The position numbers and the translations under genes are program-made. The notes under the pieces were generated by a model. The model was given only the letters and a program-made list of their open reading frames with translations. It was not told the origin of the DNA and ran no database searches. A stretch of 64,000 nt of DNA from Halobellus sp. Atlit-31R. Its GTDB lineage: Archaea > Halobacteriota > Halobacteria > Halobacteriales > Haloferacaceae. Positions 25,071-32,385 of this stretch are shown here, in pieces (within the stretch, counting starts at the first letter, position 1; each line of letters begins with the position of its first letter). The stretch is taken from contig QPLR01000001.1 in the NCBI GenBank assembly GCA_003665935.1, forward strand, positions 372,001 through 436,000. Reading direction: 5' to 3'.

Positions 25071-25813
25071 GCCGAACCTCCGTCGCCGTCGTGAGCGACC
25101 TCGGCTCGACGGGAGACGCCGTCGCCGACGCGGTCGCAGCCCACGAGGCGGTGCACGTCGAGCGGACGACGCCGACCGACGGTGCCGTGAGCGTCGACGA
25201 CGACGTCGAGGCGGTGTTCGCGGTCGGCGAAGAGGCGCTCATCGCGCTCGGGGCGAGTGAGTTCGACGAACCGGTCGTTCCGGTCGACGTCGGCGCGGGC
25301 CGATACGAACTGTCCAGCGACGCGGTCACGTCGGCCGCCGACGCGCTGGTGCGGGCGGCGTTCGAGACGGTCCCACATCCGGTGCTCGAAGTCGACGTCG
25401 GCGGGGCGACCGCCGGCGTAGCCGTGACCGACGTGACGCTTCTGACGTCGGAGCCCGCGCGCATCTCCGAGTACGCCATCGAGTCACCGAACGGGTGGCG
25501 CGACACGGTTCGATCCGACGGCGTCGTGGTCGCGACGCCGCTCGGGAGCGCCGGCTACGCCCGGGACGCGGGCGGACCGCTGCTCGCTCCCGAGACAGGT
25601 CTCGTCGCCGTCCCGATTTCCCCGTACGCGATGCACGCCGATTCGTGGGTGCTCCGCCCGCCGACATCGCTCTCGGTCGAACGCGACGAAGCGGCCGTCT
25701 CTCTGTTGCTCGACGACGACTCGGTGCGGTCGGTTCCGCCGCAGACGCCGATTCAGATCACGGTCGGACGGGAGCTCTCGCTCGTTCGTCCGCAGACGCT
25801 CGGCGACGGGTGA
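25067..25813 (+). CDS. NAD kinase-like protein lacking key motifs
   Basis: A 248-residue protein from a GTG start. The C-terminal half clearly follows NAD kinase: ARISEYAIESPNG, then SDGVVVATPLGSAGYARDAG and GGPLLAPETGLVAVPISPY. The N-terminal half lacks the GGDG phosphate-binding motif (FAVGEEALIALG stands there), and the NAD-contacting Asn-Glu pair appears as Thr-Asp (GVAVTDVTLL). It is therefore probably a non-catalytic or altered paralogue rather than the cell's main NAD kinase. Translation is likely coupled to the 18-codon ORF before it. Convergent with the next gene. Confidence 0.7.
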   Translation: MSRTSVAVVSDLGSTGDAVADAVAAHEAVHVERTTPTDGAVSVDDDVEAVFAVGEEALIALGASEFDEPVVPVDVGAGRYELSSDAVTSAADALVRAAFETVPHPVLEVDVGGATAGVAVTDVTLLTSEPARISEYAIESPNGWRDTVRSDGVVVATPLGSAGYARDAGGPLLAPETGLVAVPISPYAMHADSWVLRPPTSLSVERDEAAVSLLLDDDSVRSVPPQTPIQITVGRELSLVRPQTLGDG

Positions 25814-25831
25814 CGGCGAGAAAAGTCGCCC

Positions 25832-26281
25832 TCAGACGATCGTGTTCCAGAGCGGCTCGACGAGATAGAAAAAGCCCTGGTAGCTCGCGTACAGCAGCGC
25901 GAACACGGCGGAGCCGATAGCCGTCGTGGGGCGTCCCAGACTCTTGCTCTTCGAGCGTGCCTCCACGCGGCGAGACTCGTACTCGAAGAAGTCCGAGACG
26001 AACACCGAAAGCGCCAGCACGGACATCACCATCCCGCCGTGTGGCTCGACGATCATAAACAGAAACGACACCAGGACGAGTCCCAGCGTGGTCGCGGTGT
26101 GCGGGAGCCACCGGCTGATCTCCTCGTCGTCGTCTCCCGACTCAGCCTGCTTGTGATGCCGCCGGTGCTGAATCGCGCGCGTCAGGAAGTTCACGAGTAC
26201 CAAGCCGACGAGGACGACCGGAAGAATGGGTTTGACCCCCTCCAGCGCGTCGATCGGAACGAGGAACTGTAGCGGTTGCAT
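25832..26281 (-). CDS. Small haloarchaeal membrane protein (DUF7313-like)
   Basis: Protein of 149 residues with about four hydrophobic helices: LPVVLVGLVLVNFL, TTLGLVLVSFLFMIVE, MVMSVLALSVFVSDFF and SAVFALLYASYQGFFYLV. An acidic/His-rich loop (RRHHKQAESGDDDEE) lies between the first two. No catalytic motif. It sits at the end of the cytochrome b locus and likely belongs to that respiratory module, but has its own AT-rich promoter (minus strand, about 26305-26318). The family label is from memory. Confidence 0.65.
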   Translation of the reverse strand: MQPLQFLVPIDALEGVKPILPVVLVGLVLVNFLTRAIQHRRHHKQAESGDDDEEISRWLPHTATTLGLVLVSFLFMIVEPHGGMVMSVLALSVFVSDFFEYESRRVEARSKSKSLGRPTTAIGSAVFALLYASYQGFFYLVEPLWNTIV

Positions 26282-26406
26282 ACAAGCACTTCGGTGCAGG
26301 ACTCATTAGAGTTTTTCCAATCCGGCGCGGCGTCGGAGAAGACAGCGACTGGGTGACGGTCGACCGCCGAGTCAGTCCGGACGTGGCGGCCGCGTAAAAA
26401 GCGGGT

Positions 26407-26682
26407 CTACTGGACGCGCTCTTCGAGAGCCTCGCGTGCCTGTCGGACGGCCGGGATGCCCACCCAGAACGCGAGCGCACCGATGATCGCGAACCAGAAG
26501 AACACGTCCATCAACAGCACGCCCAGGGTGTCGAACATCGTCGCGGAGTCGCTGAGCGACACCGGCTCCACCAGCTGCTGGCTGCTCTCGAAGCTCGAGG
26601 TTCGGTACCATCCAGCGAGGACCATCCACGCGAGTCCTGCGCCCGTGAAGATGCCCAGCCCCTTGATAAACTCGTCAGCCAT
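26407..26682 (-). CDS. Small membrane protein of the cytochrome b locus (DUF7314-like)
   Basis: A 91-residue protein with two predicted helices (GIFTGAGLAWMVLAGWY and FDTLGVLLMDVFFWFAIIGALAFWVGI) and a charged C-terminus (RQAREALEERVQ). Its start overlaps the end of the preceding gene by 8 bp, so the pair is cotranslated. A T-rich stretch just downstream on the minus strand (about 26393-26402) could end the transcript. Probably an accessory subunit of the halocyanin/cytochrome b complex; function unknown. Confidence 0.65.
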   Translation of the reverse strand: MADEFIKGLGIFTGAGLAWMVLAGWYRTSSFESSQQLVEPVSLSDSATMFDTLGVLLMDVFFWFAIIGALAFWVGIPAVRQAREALEERVQ

Positions 26683-27073
26683 TGTCGTTCGAATCTTCGC
26701 CGGAGTCCTCTTGAGACTTTCCCATTCCACGGGCGCGGAACCGGGTTCCGATGATGTAGACGCCTGCACCGAGAGCGATGATCGCGAGCCCGAGCGCCGC
26801 GAAGACGGTGCTCAAGATCCCGTCGGCGATTGCGAGTCCGACGAACGCGAGCGCCCCGCGGACGGCGTTCCCCAGAAAACTCACGTTCAGCGTCGCTGCG
26901 TCCAGTAACATGAAGCCGAGCATCACGCTCACGACGGCGATGAGCGTCGAGAACACGGTGACGACTTTGTACAGCGGCATCGGAACGACGACGTCGCGGC
27001 CGCCACCACGCTCGGTCGACGGCGCGTCAGAGCCCTCGGCTGCGGTCGCACCGGTCGCGTCTCCTTCGGTCAT
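26675..27073 (-). CDS. Membrane protein of the cytochrome b locus (DUF7315-like)
   Basis: A 132-residue protein. An acidic N-terminus of 30 residues precedes two or three helices (LYKVVTVFSTLIAVVSVMLGF, AVRGALAFVGLAIADGILST, VFAALGLAIIALGAGVYIIG) and an acidic tail. No enzymatic motif. Start ATG at 27073; 151 bp separate it from the cytochrome b C-terminal gene upstream. That interval (27074-27224) has imperfect Arg/Ala-rich-like direct repeats but no gene. Likely an accessory subunit. Confidence 0.65.
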   Translation of the reverse strand: MTEGDATGATAAEGSDAPSTERGGGRDVVVPMPLYKVVTVFSTLIAVVSVMLGFMLLDAATLNVSFLGNAVRGALAFVGLAIADGILSTVFAALGLAIIALGAGVYIIGTRFRARGMGKSQEDSGEDSNDNG

Positions 27074-27224
27074 TACCCCCTTCTACGACTGGGAGCGAAA
27101 TGTGCCTTTCCGTGTCTCGGCAGTCGCTCCGACGCGTGAACACACGAAACGAGTACAGCGGGTGATCGGCAGGACGCAGCGAGCGGAAGGCGCAGCAGGC
27201 GGAGGACGCGGCGAGCGGTCCTCG

Positions 27225-27995
27225 CTACTTCGGGGGGCGAAGCCGGTAGTACCGGCGGTTGAGGTCGTAGGAGTACCCTTCCCGCATCGTCTTCAGCACT
27301 GCCCAGGTGACGAACCCGGCGACGATCGGCAGGAGGAACGTCAAGTCGAACAGCAGGTCGACGTTCATCGGGATCAGGTTCTTCGCCGAGTAGACGCTGA
27401 TCGTGAACGCGAAGATGACGCCGCCGACGCCGACGGCAGCCCAGAAGGGCTGCTCGACCGGTCGCCGTGCGCTCCCCTTGTTGAGGAAGGGGACGATCGC
27501 GACGATCCCGACGACGACGAGGTTCGCGAGGACGCCGTACGTCCGGTCGGCCATCAGTTTCTGGCCGCCCAAGATCGACAGCTCGGGGTTCAGCGGTCCG
27601 AGCTTGAGGAGGCCGAACGACCAGTAGAGATACCAGTCGGGCAGGATGATCGCGGGCGTGCTCGACGGGTCCGCCGGCGAACCGATGTGCGGCGGCAGCG
27701 TCGCGGACAGGAACAGCAGCATTCCCACGAAGAAGCTCGCGATCGCGAGATTCCGGATCACCTCGTGGGGCCACGTCGGGAACGCGAGGACGTCGCGTTC
27801 GACGTAGTCGGACTCCTGTCTGAGGTCCTGGTCTTCACGGCGGGCGCGCTCGAAGTACTCGTAGGTGAGCCGCGAGAGGCCCTGCGTACGTTCCTTTCGC
27901 TCGCGCCACGTCGGCGTCTCGTCGTCCGGCGCGACGATGCCGCTGCCGTCGGTGCGAACGTCGTCTGATTCGGTGGTGGTGTCTTCGTCGGTCAT
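27225..27995 (-). CDS. petD: Cytochrome b C-terminal subunit (subunit IV/PetD type)
   Basis: A 256-residue membrane protein corresponding to the C-terminal half of cytochrome b, a separate chain in b6f-type complexes. After a soluble N-terminus of about 80 residues it has helices at FPTWPHEVIRNLAIASFFVG, YGVLANLVVVGIVAIVPFL and VGVGGVIFAFTISVYSA. The quinol-site motif reads PDWY (ILPDWYLYWSFG), a variant of PEWY. Together with the b6-like gene 4 bp upstream it builds the quinol-oxidising core; halocyanin is the probable electron acceptor. Confidence 0.88.
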   Translation of the reverse strand: MTDEDTTTESDDVRTDGSGIVAPDDETPTWRERKERTQGLSRLTYEYFERARREDQDLRQESDYVERDVLAFPTWPHEVIRNLAIASFFVGMLLFLSATLPPHIGSPADPSSTPAIILPDWYLYWSFGLLKLGPLNPELSILGGQKLMADRTYGVLANLVVVGIVAIVPFLNKGSARRPVEQPFWAAVGVGGVIFAFTISVYSAKNLIPMNVDLLFDLTFLLPIVAGFVTWAVLKTMREGYSYDLNRRYYRLRPPK

Positions 27996-27999
27996 TGGA

Positions 28000-28806
28000 T
28001 TAGTGTGGTTCCGCGATGCCCTGCACCCAGACGATGCCGATGTGGATGGCGATGAGCGTCGTCACCACGAACGGGAGCAGGAACACGTGGAGGATGTACA
28101 TCCGCTGTAGCGTCGCCTGACTCAGTGAGAAGCCGCCGAAGAGGAGCTGTGCAGCCCACTCGCCGACGAGCGGCACCGACAGCGCCATCTCGACGCCGAT
28201 CTGGCCCGCCCAGTAGGCGAGCTGGTCCCACGGGAGCAGATAGCCCGTGTAGCCGAAGACCATCGTCAAGCTGATCAGGACGATCCCGATGAGCCAGTTC
28301 AGCTCACGCGGCTCCTTGTACGCGCCGGTGAAGTACACGCGGAGCATGTGCAGGAACACCGCGGCGACCATCACCTGGGCCGCCCAGCGGTGGATCGAAC
28401 GGAGCATGAAGCCGAACTGGAGGTCTCGCATAATGAACGCGATACTCTCGTAGGCGACGGTCCCGGCCGCTTCTGATCCGGCTGCTGCGGAGGGGCTGTA
28501 ATAGAACCCCAAGAGCGCGCCGGAGATGGCTGCAACGACGTATGCGAGCGTCGAGAACAGCCCCAGCGTGTACAGCGGGTACCAGTACCAGAACTTGTTG
28601 TCGAGGTTGTACTGCTCGGTGTGGCTCTTCGGCATCTGGAGGTTGACCCGGTAGTAGAGGGTCTCCAGTAGTTCCAGATAGTCGACGATGCGAAGCCGCT
28701 TGTCCAGCCAGATGAGCGTCGTGAGGAAGGTCGACTCGATCGGAGTCAGATCCTTCTCTTTCATCCAGCCTTTGTGATCGTACTCGTCTTTCTTTTCGAG
28801 ACTCAT
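28000..28806 (-). CDS. petB: Cytochrome b N-terminal subunit (b6/PetB type)
   Basis: A 268-residue di-haem cytochrome b subunit. Two haem-ligand His pairs are visible on helices B and D: HRWAAQVMVAAVFLH (13 residues between) and HVFLLPFVVTTLIAIH (14 between); the 13/14 pattern is that of cytochrome b6, not mitochondrial b. GYTGYLLPWDQLAYW is the conserved Qo-side segment. I use the ATG giving MSLEKKDEYDHKG at 28806, 2 bp after the preceding gene's stop. It forms an operon with halocyanin 2, a small membrane protein and PetD. Confidence 0.93.
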   Translation of the reverse strand: MSLEKKDEYDHKGWMKEKDLTPIESTFLTTLIWLDKRLRIVDYLELLETLYYRVNLQMPKSHTEQYNLDNKFWYWYPLYTLGLFSTLAYVVAAISGALLGFYYSPSAAAGSEAAGTVAYESIAFIMRDLQFGFMLRSIHRWAAQVMVAAVFLHMLRVYFTGAYKEPRELNWLIGIVLISLTMVFGYTGYLLPWDQLAYWAGQIGVEMALSVPLVGEWAAQLLFGGFSLSQATLQRMYILHVFLLPFVVTTLIAIHIGIVWVQGIAEPH

Positions 28807-28808
28807 TG

Positions 28809-29195
28809 TTATCGCTTGTAGTACGGGTAAATTGCGCGTTTGACCTGATCCCACGCGCCGTCGGCGAACGGCGTGCCGTCGACGTCGTCCTCACGGATGT
28901 AGAGATCCTCCCACTTTCGGCGTCGCTTCTTGACGATCACGACGTCCGGGAGGAACTCCTTGCGGTACATCGCCAGAATGAACGCCAGGTCCACGAAGAT
29001 GACCGCCAACACGGCACCGAGGTACATATTCCCGGTGTCGGTCAGTCCCCACCCAGAGATGAGGCCGTACGTGAACAGGAACACGAACACGACCTCGATG
29101 GTCGTGAGCAGGACGATGGCGATCGCCGCCGCGGTGCTCTCACGAGCCGGTTCGTACCGGTGGATGTCGCCGTAGGTACTGCCGCTTGAGGACAT
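28809..29195 (-). CDS. Small membrane protein of the cytochrome b operon (DUF7318-like)
   Basis: A 128-residue protein with two helices (AAIAIVLLTTIEVVFVFLFTYG and LGAVLAVIFVDLAFILAMY) and a basic then acidic soluble tail (VVIVKKRRRKWEDLYIRED). It is tightly packed between halocyanin 2 (2 bp gap) and PetB (2 bp gap), the position a Rieske protein would take in other cytochrome bc operons, but it has no Cys and only one His (near the N-terminus), so it cannot bind a Rieske cluster. Probably a structural or assembly subunit. Confidence 0.75.
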   Translation of the reverse strand: MSSSGSTYGDIHRYEPARESTAAAIAIVLLTTIEVVFVFLFTYGLISGWGLTDTGNMYLGAVLAVIFVDLAFILAMYRKEFLPDVVIVKKRRRKWEDLYIREDDVDGTPFADGAWDQVKRAIYPYYKR

Positions 29196-29197
29196 CG

Positions 29198-29881
29198 TCA
29201 GTTCCTCCCCGTGCCCGTGTGGGCCGATTCACCGTATTTCAGGATGTAGAACGTGAATATCACTGTCACGACGATCCCGAGGATCGTTGCGGCGCCGACC
29301 CAGTGGGCGTGGATCGGAACGCCGAGCTCGTGCAGTTCCTTCTCGCCGCCACCGCCGCCGCCCGCGTCTGGGTTCTCGACGACTTCGATCGTGGCGACCA
29401 TCCCGGCCGTTCGGTGCGGTTCGCAGTAGTACTCGTAGGTGCCGAGCGTGTCGAACGTGTGCGAGTAGGAGAACCCCGTGTTCTCCAGGGGCTCGTGTCC
29501 CTGCCAGTTCGCGCCGTCGGGCTGGCTATCGACGACGATGTTGTGGTTGTCGGAGTCCCAGACGAACTCGACGGTGGTTCCAGGAGCGATCTGGAGCGGT
29601 TCGCTCGTTCCAGGCTCGTACACTAGCGAACCGCCGGGACCGACGGTCACCGTTACGGTCTCGCCGCTCCCGCCGCCTCCGCCTCCGCCTGAGTCGCTCG
29701 CGGTTCCCGTTGCCGTGCCAGTACCCATCGCAGTGCCGGTACTGGTTCCGGTTGCCGTGCCGGTCGCCGTGCCGCCCGACGTCTCCGTCGTCTCCTGGGC
29801 GGCACCGAGACCGGCGGTGGCAGAGGCCGTCGTGGCAGCAGCAGGAACGCTCGCTGCTCGCAGAAATTCCCGCCTCTTCAT
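29198..29881 (-). CDS. Halocyanin 2, first gene of the cytochrome b operon
   Basis: A 227-residue blue copper protein. A twin-arginine signal (KRREFLRAASVPAAATTASA) is followed by a Gly/Thr/Ala repeat linker (GTATGTSTGTAMGTG and similar), then the plastocyanin-like domain with ligands His (DSDNHNIVV) and Cys, His, Met (YYCEPHRTAGM). A C-terminal helix (HWVGAATILGIVVTVIFTFY) anchors it. It heads the operon with PetB and PetD, so it probably takes electrons straight from the cytochrome b complex. TATA-like GTTTAAGCG is centred about 27 bp before the ATG. Confidence 0.92.
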   Translation of the reverse strand: MKRREFLRAASVPAAATTASATAGLGAAQETTETSGGTATGTATGTSTGTAMGTGTATGTASDSGGGGGGGSGETVTVTVGPGGSLVYEPGTSEPLQIAPGTTVEFVWDSDNHNIVVDSQPDGANWQGHEPLENTGFSYSHTFDTLGTYEYYCEPHRTAGMVATIEVVENPDAGGGGGGEKELHELGVPIHAHWVGAATILGIVVTVIFTFYILKYGESAHTGTGRN

Positions 29882-29986
29882 ACAAGCGATGGTGAGGATG
29901 GAACGCGCTTAAACCCACCGACTCCCCGACACGGCAAGCCTCACGATTCGCGGCCGTCGTCGGCTGTGCGGCCGTCTATGGATCTC

Positions 29987-30982
29987 TCAGTCGCTCTCAT
30001 CCTGACCGTCCGGAGCCCCGCCTCCCAACTCGTCCGCTGTCGCCGTGTCGCCGGCGTCCGGATCGGCCTCGCCGTCAGTATTTCCGGTTTCGGAACCTGA
30101 GCCGTCGCCGCCCACTGGGGTCGCAGCGTCGCCGCCCTCGGCTTGATTCAGCAGCGTCTCCAGTCGCTCGTCGCCGGCAGCGTCGAGCGCGCGCAGTCGG
30201 TTCCGGAACTCCTCGGTCCGGAACCGGTCGGAGAGCCTGGCGTTCGCGACGACCACGAAGAGGAAGAAGCCGATCACGAGGAATCCGATCGCGGCGATGG
30301 GCGCGACGACCGTCGACAGCGACGGGAGCGCGAGCCACGCGACCAGCAGGCCGACGCCGACCAACATCTGCACGCCGGCGACGATCTGAAGCATCAGATT
30401 CCCGAACTCGCCGCTCCCCTCGACGACGTCCTGCGGCTCCGGAAGCGTCACGTCCTCGGGGGCCGGCATCAGCTCGTAGCTCTCCATCGAGCAGAGTGCG
30501 ACCGTCGGCTTGACGTCGCGGAGGACGGTTCCCTCGCCCTCGACGCTCCCGTCGGCGTAGACGATCGCGTAACCCTCGTCGGAGTAAGCGACGACGCGGT
30601 CTTTCTCGGCGTCGGTGGCGCGTTCGACGATCGCGAAGATCTCGCGGATCGCGACCCGAGCCTTCAGTTCGTGTTCGACCCGGTCGAGCAGTTCCTCGCC
30701 GACGATCCACGTGTCGGGGTCGAACGCCGCCTCCCACTCTTCGAGGCTCATCTCGGCCATATCTGTGGGGCCGAAGTCGTCGAAGTCGTAGGTCTCCTCG
30801 ACTCGTTTCCGGAGCGCGTCGAGGTCGTCGGACTCGGGGCTCGACTCGCCGGCAGCGCCGGCGTCGGCGTCGGCATCGGCGGCGGCGTCCGATGCAGAGT
30901 CCGACGCGGCCGACGGTTCGTCGTCGACAGCCGCGTCCGATCGGCGGTCTGCCGCGTACGACTCCTCGGGAGACTCCGTCAT
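29987..30982 (-). CDS. Acidic membrane protein near the cytochrome b operon (DUF7319-like)
   Basis: Protein of 331 residues. The first 55 and last 60 residues are acidic low complexity (Ala/Asp/Ser- and Gly-rich). The centre has a soluble alpha/beta domain (DDLDALRKRVEETYDFDDFG, ELKARVAIREIFAIVERATD) and two adjacent helices (MLQIVAGVQMLVGVGLLVAW and STVVAPIAAIGFLVIGFFLF). No catalytic motif. It is separated by about 100 bp from halocyanin 2 and has only a weak TATA-like element upstream. Possibly a regulatory or assembly factor. Confidence 0.65.
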   Translation of the reverse strand: MTESPEESYAADRRSDAAVDDEPSAASDSASDAAADADADAGAAGESSPESDDLDALRKRVEETYDFDDFGPTDMAEMSLEEWEAAFDPDTWIVGEELLDRVEHELKARVAIREIFAIVERATDAEKDRVVAYSDEGYAIVYADGSVEGEGTVLRDVKPTVALCSMESYELMPAPEDVTLPEPQDVVEGSGEFGNLMLQIVAGVQMLVGVGLLVAWLALPSLSTVVAPIAAIGFLVIGFFLFVVVANARLSDRFRTEEFRNRLRALDAAGDERLETLLNQAEGGDAATPVGGDGSGSETGNTDGEADPDAGDTATADELGGGAPDGQDESD

Positions 30983-31115
30983 TTCCTGTCTGTAGGTGCG
31001 GCAGACTCCTTAGGGTAACGGTTCTCGCGACCGCAACCCCGCGTGGATTCCGCGGCGTCGGCTGCCCCGGCTCCGAGTCGGGCCCTTTACGCCCAGTGAG
31101 TCCATACTCGCACCG

Positions 31116-31598
31116 ATGGTATCCGATTCGACCATCGCGACGGCTGCCGCCCTGATGGTCACGTCGAGTCTTCCGTTCTATCTCTACGGCGCGTGGATTA
31201 TGATCGACGCCGAAGTCGTGACCTGGGACGTGCTCACGTATCATCTGAAATTCATCGTCCCGGGACTCGTGCTCAACACGATCCCGGTGTTCACGTGGAT
31301 GCTCCCACGGCTCCTGGATCAGCTCGGTGGGGTGACCGTCCTCCACGCGATTCTTGGGCTGCAGGCGTACGCGCTCTTGGCGTTCGCGCTGACGGGGATC
31401 GTCCGCATCGTGCAGGTGAAGCGCGACGCGGATATCTACGATGACCCGACCAAAGACGTCGATCTGAACGATCTGCACCCGGATATGGGCGCGTGGCGCG
31501 GACGGCTCCGGATCGGCGTCTTCGGCTACGTGATCTTCTGGTTCCTCGCGTGGCTGCTGGGGCTGTACCAGTACGTCGGGCGCTACATCCTCGGCTGA
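31116..31598 (+). CDS. Four-helix membrane protein (DUF7321-like)
   Basis: A 160-residue membrane protein with about four helices: AAALMVTSSLPFYLYGAWIM, FIVPGLVLNTIPVFTWMLPR, VLHAILGLQAYALLAFALTG and IGVFGYVIFWFLAWLLGLY. Conserved-looking His residues (YHLKF, LHAI) lie within or next to helices, and haem binding cannot be excluded. ATG start with CTTTAC about 27 bp upstream. Divergent from the acidic membrane protein; probably part of the same respiratory neighbourhood. Confidence 0.65.
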   Translation: MVSDSTIATAAALMVTSSLPFYLYGAWIMIDAEVVTWDVLTYHLKFIVPGLVLNTIPVFTWMLPRLLDQLGGVTVLHAILGLQAYALLAFALTGIVRIVQVKRDADIYDDPTKDVDLNDLHPDMGAWRGRLRIGVFGYVIFWFLAWLLGLYQYVGRYILG

Positions 31599-31622
31599 CC
31601 GGTCGGCCGGGACCCGATCGCC

Positions 31623-32309
31623 CTACGACCAGGCTTCGCCCGACGCGAGGTCGACGTCGCTGTCGAGTTTCGAGGAGGGACAGATCTCTTCGAGCACGCA
31701 CTCCTCGCAGTCGGGGTTCCGCGCCGTACAGACCGCACGGCCGTGGCTGATGAACAGATGCGTGAACTGTTGCCAGTCGGACTCCGGGACGAGCTCCATC
31801 AGTTCTCGTTCGATCTTCTCGGGGGTCTCCTCCGTGGCGATTCCGAGTCGGCGCGAGATCCGCTGGACGTGCGTGTCGACGACGATGCCCTCGACGACGT
31901 CGTGGCCGTGCTGGAGGACGACGTTCGCCGTCTTCCGACCGACGCCCGAGAGCGCCGTGAGCTCGGCCATCGTGTCGGGCACCTCGCCGTCGTGCTCGTC
32001 GCGGAGCGTCTCGCCGAGCGACTTCAGGTAGCCCGCCTTGTTGTTGTGGAACGTGATCCCGTAGATGTCTTCGGCGAGCTGTTCCTCGTCGGCGTCGGCG
32101 TAGTCGTCGGCACTCTGGTACGTCTCGAACAGCTCCTCTGTGACCTGATTGACGCGCTCGTCGGTACACTGCGCCGAGAGGACGACCGCGACGAGCAGTT
32201 CCAGCCGATTCGAGAAGCGCAGCGAGATCGTCGTGTCCGGATACTCCTCGTAGAGTCGGTCGAGAACCTCCGCAGCCTGTGCGTCGCGGTCGGAGAGCGG
32301 CGTGCCCAT
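31623..32309 (-). CDS. nth: Endonuclease III
   Basis: Base-excision repair glycosylase/AP-lyase of 228 residues that removes oxidised pyrimidines. The helix-hairpin-helix and catalytic Lys are in LSGVGRKTANVVL, the catalytic Asp in IVVDTHVQRISRR. A C-terminal [4Fe-4S] loop has the canonical spacing C-x6-C-x2-C-x5-C (CTARNPDCEECVLEEIC). ATG at 32309 gives the family length; a longer in-frame reading would add 40 residues. It lies 76 bp downstream of rad50 on the same strand. Confidence 0.96.
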   Translation of the reverse strand: MGTPLSDRDAQAAEVLDRLYEEYPDTTISLRFSNRLELLVAVVLSAQCTDERVNQVTEELFETYQSADDYADADEEQLAEDIYGITFHNNKAGYLKSLGETLRDEHDGEVPDTMAELTALSGVGRKTANVVLQHGHDVVEGIVVDTHVQRISRRLGIATEETPEKIERELMELVPESDWQQFTHLFISHGRAVCTARNPDCEECVLEEICPSSKLDSDVDLASGEAWS

Positions 32310-32385
32310 ACGCGAGCGTCGACGGCGCGGGTGTTGAGTGATTCGGCTTCCTCCGGTATCGGTCGCGCGCGACGCCCTTGCGAAG

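Noticed and set aside
27074..27224. Purine-rich imperfect repeats between the PetD and DUF7315-like genes as a structured RNA
   Set aside because: Units are irregular and no stable paired stem is evident by eye; more likely degenerate spacer DNA.
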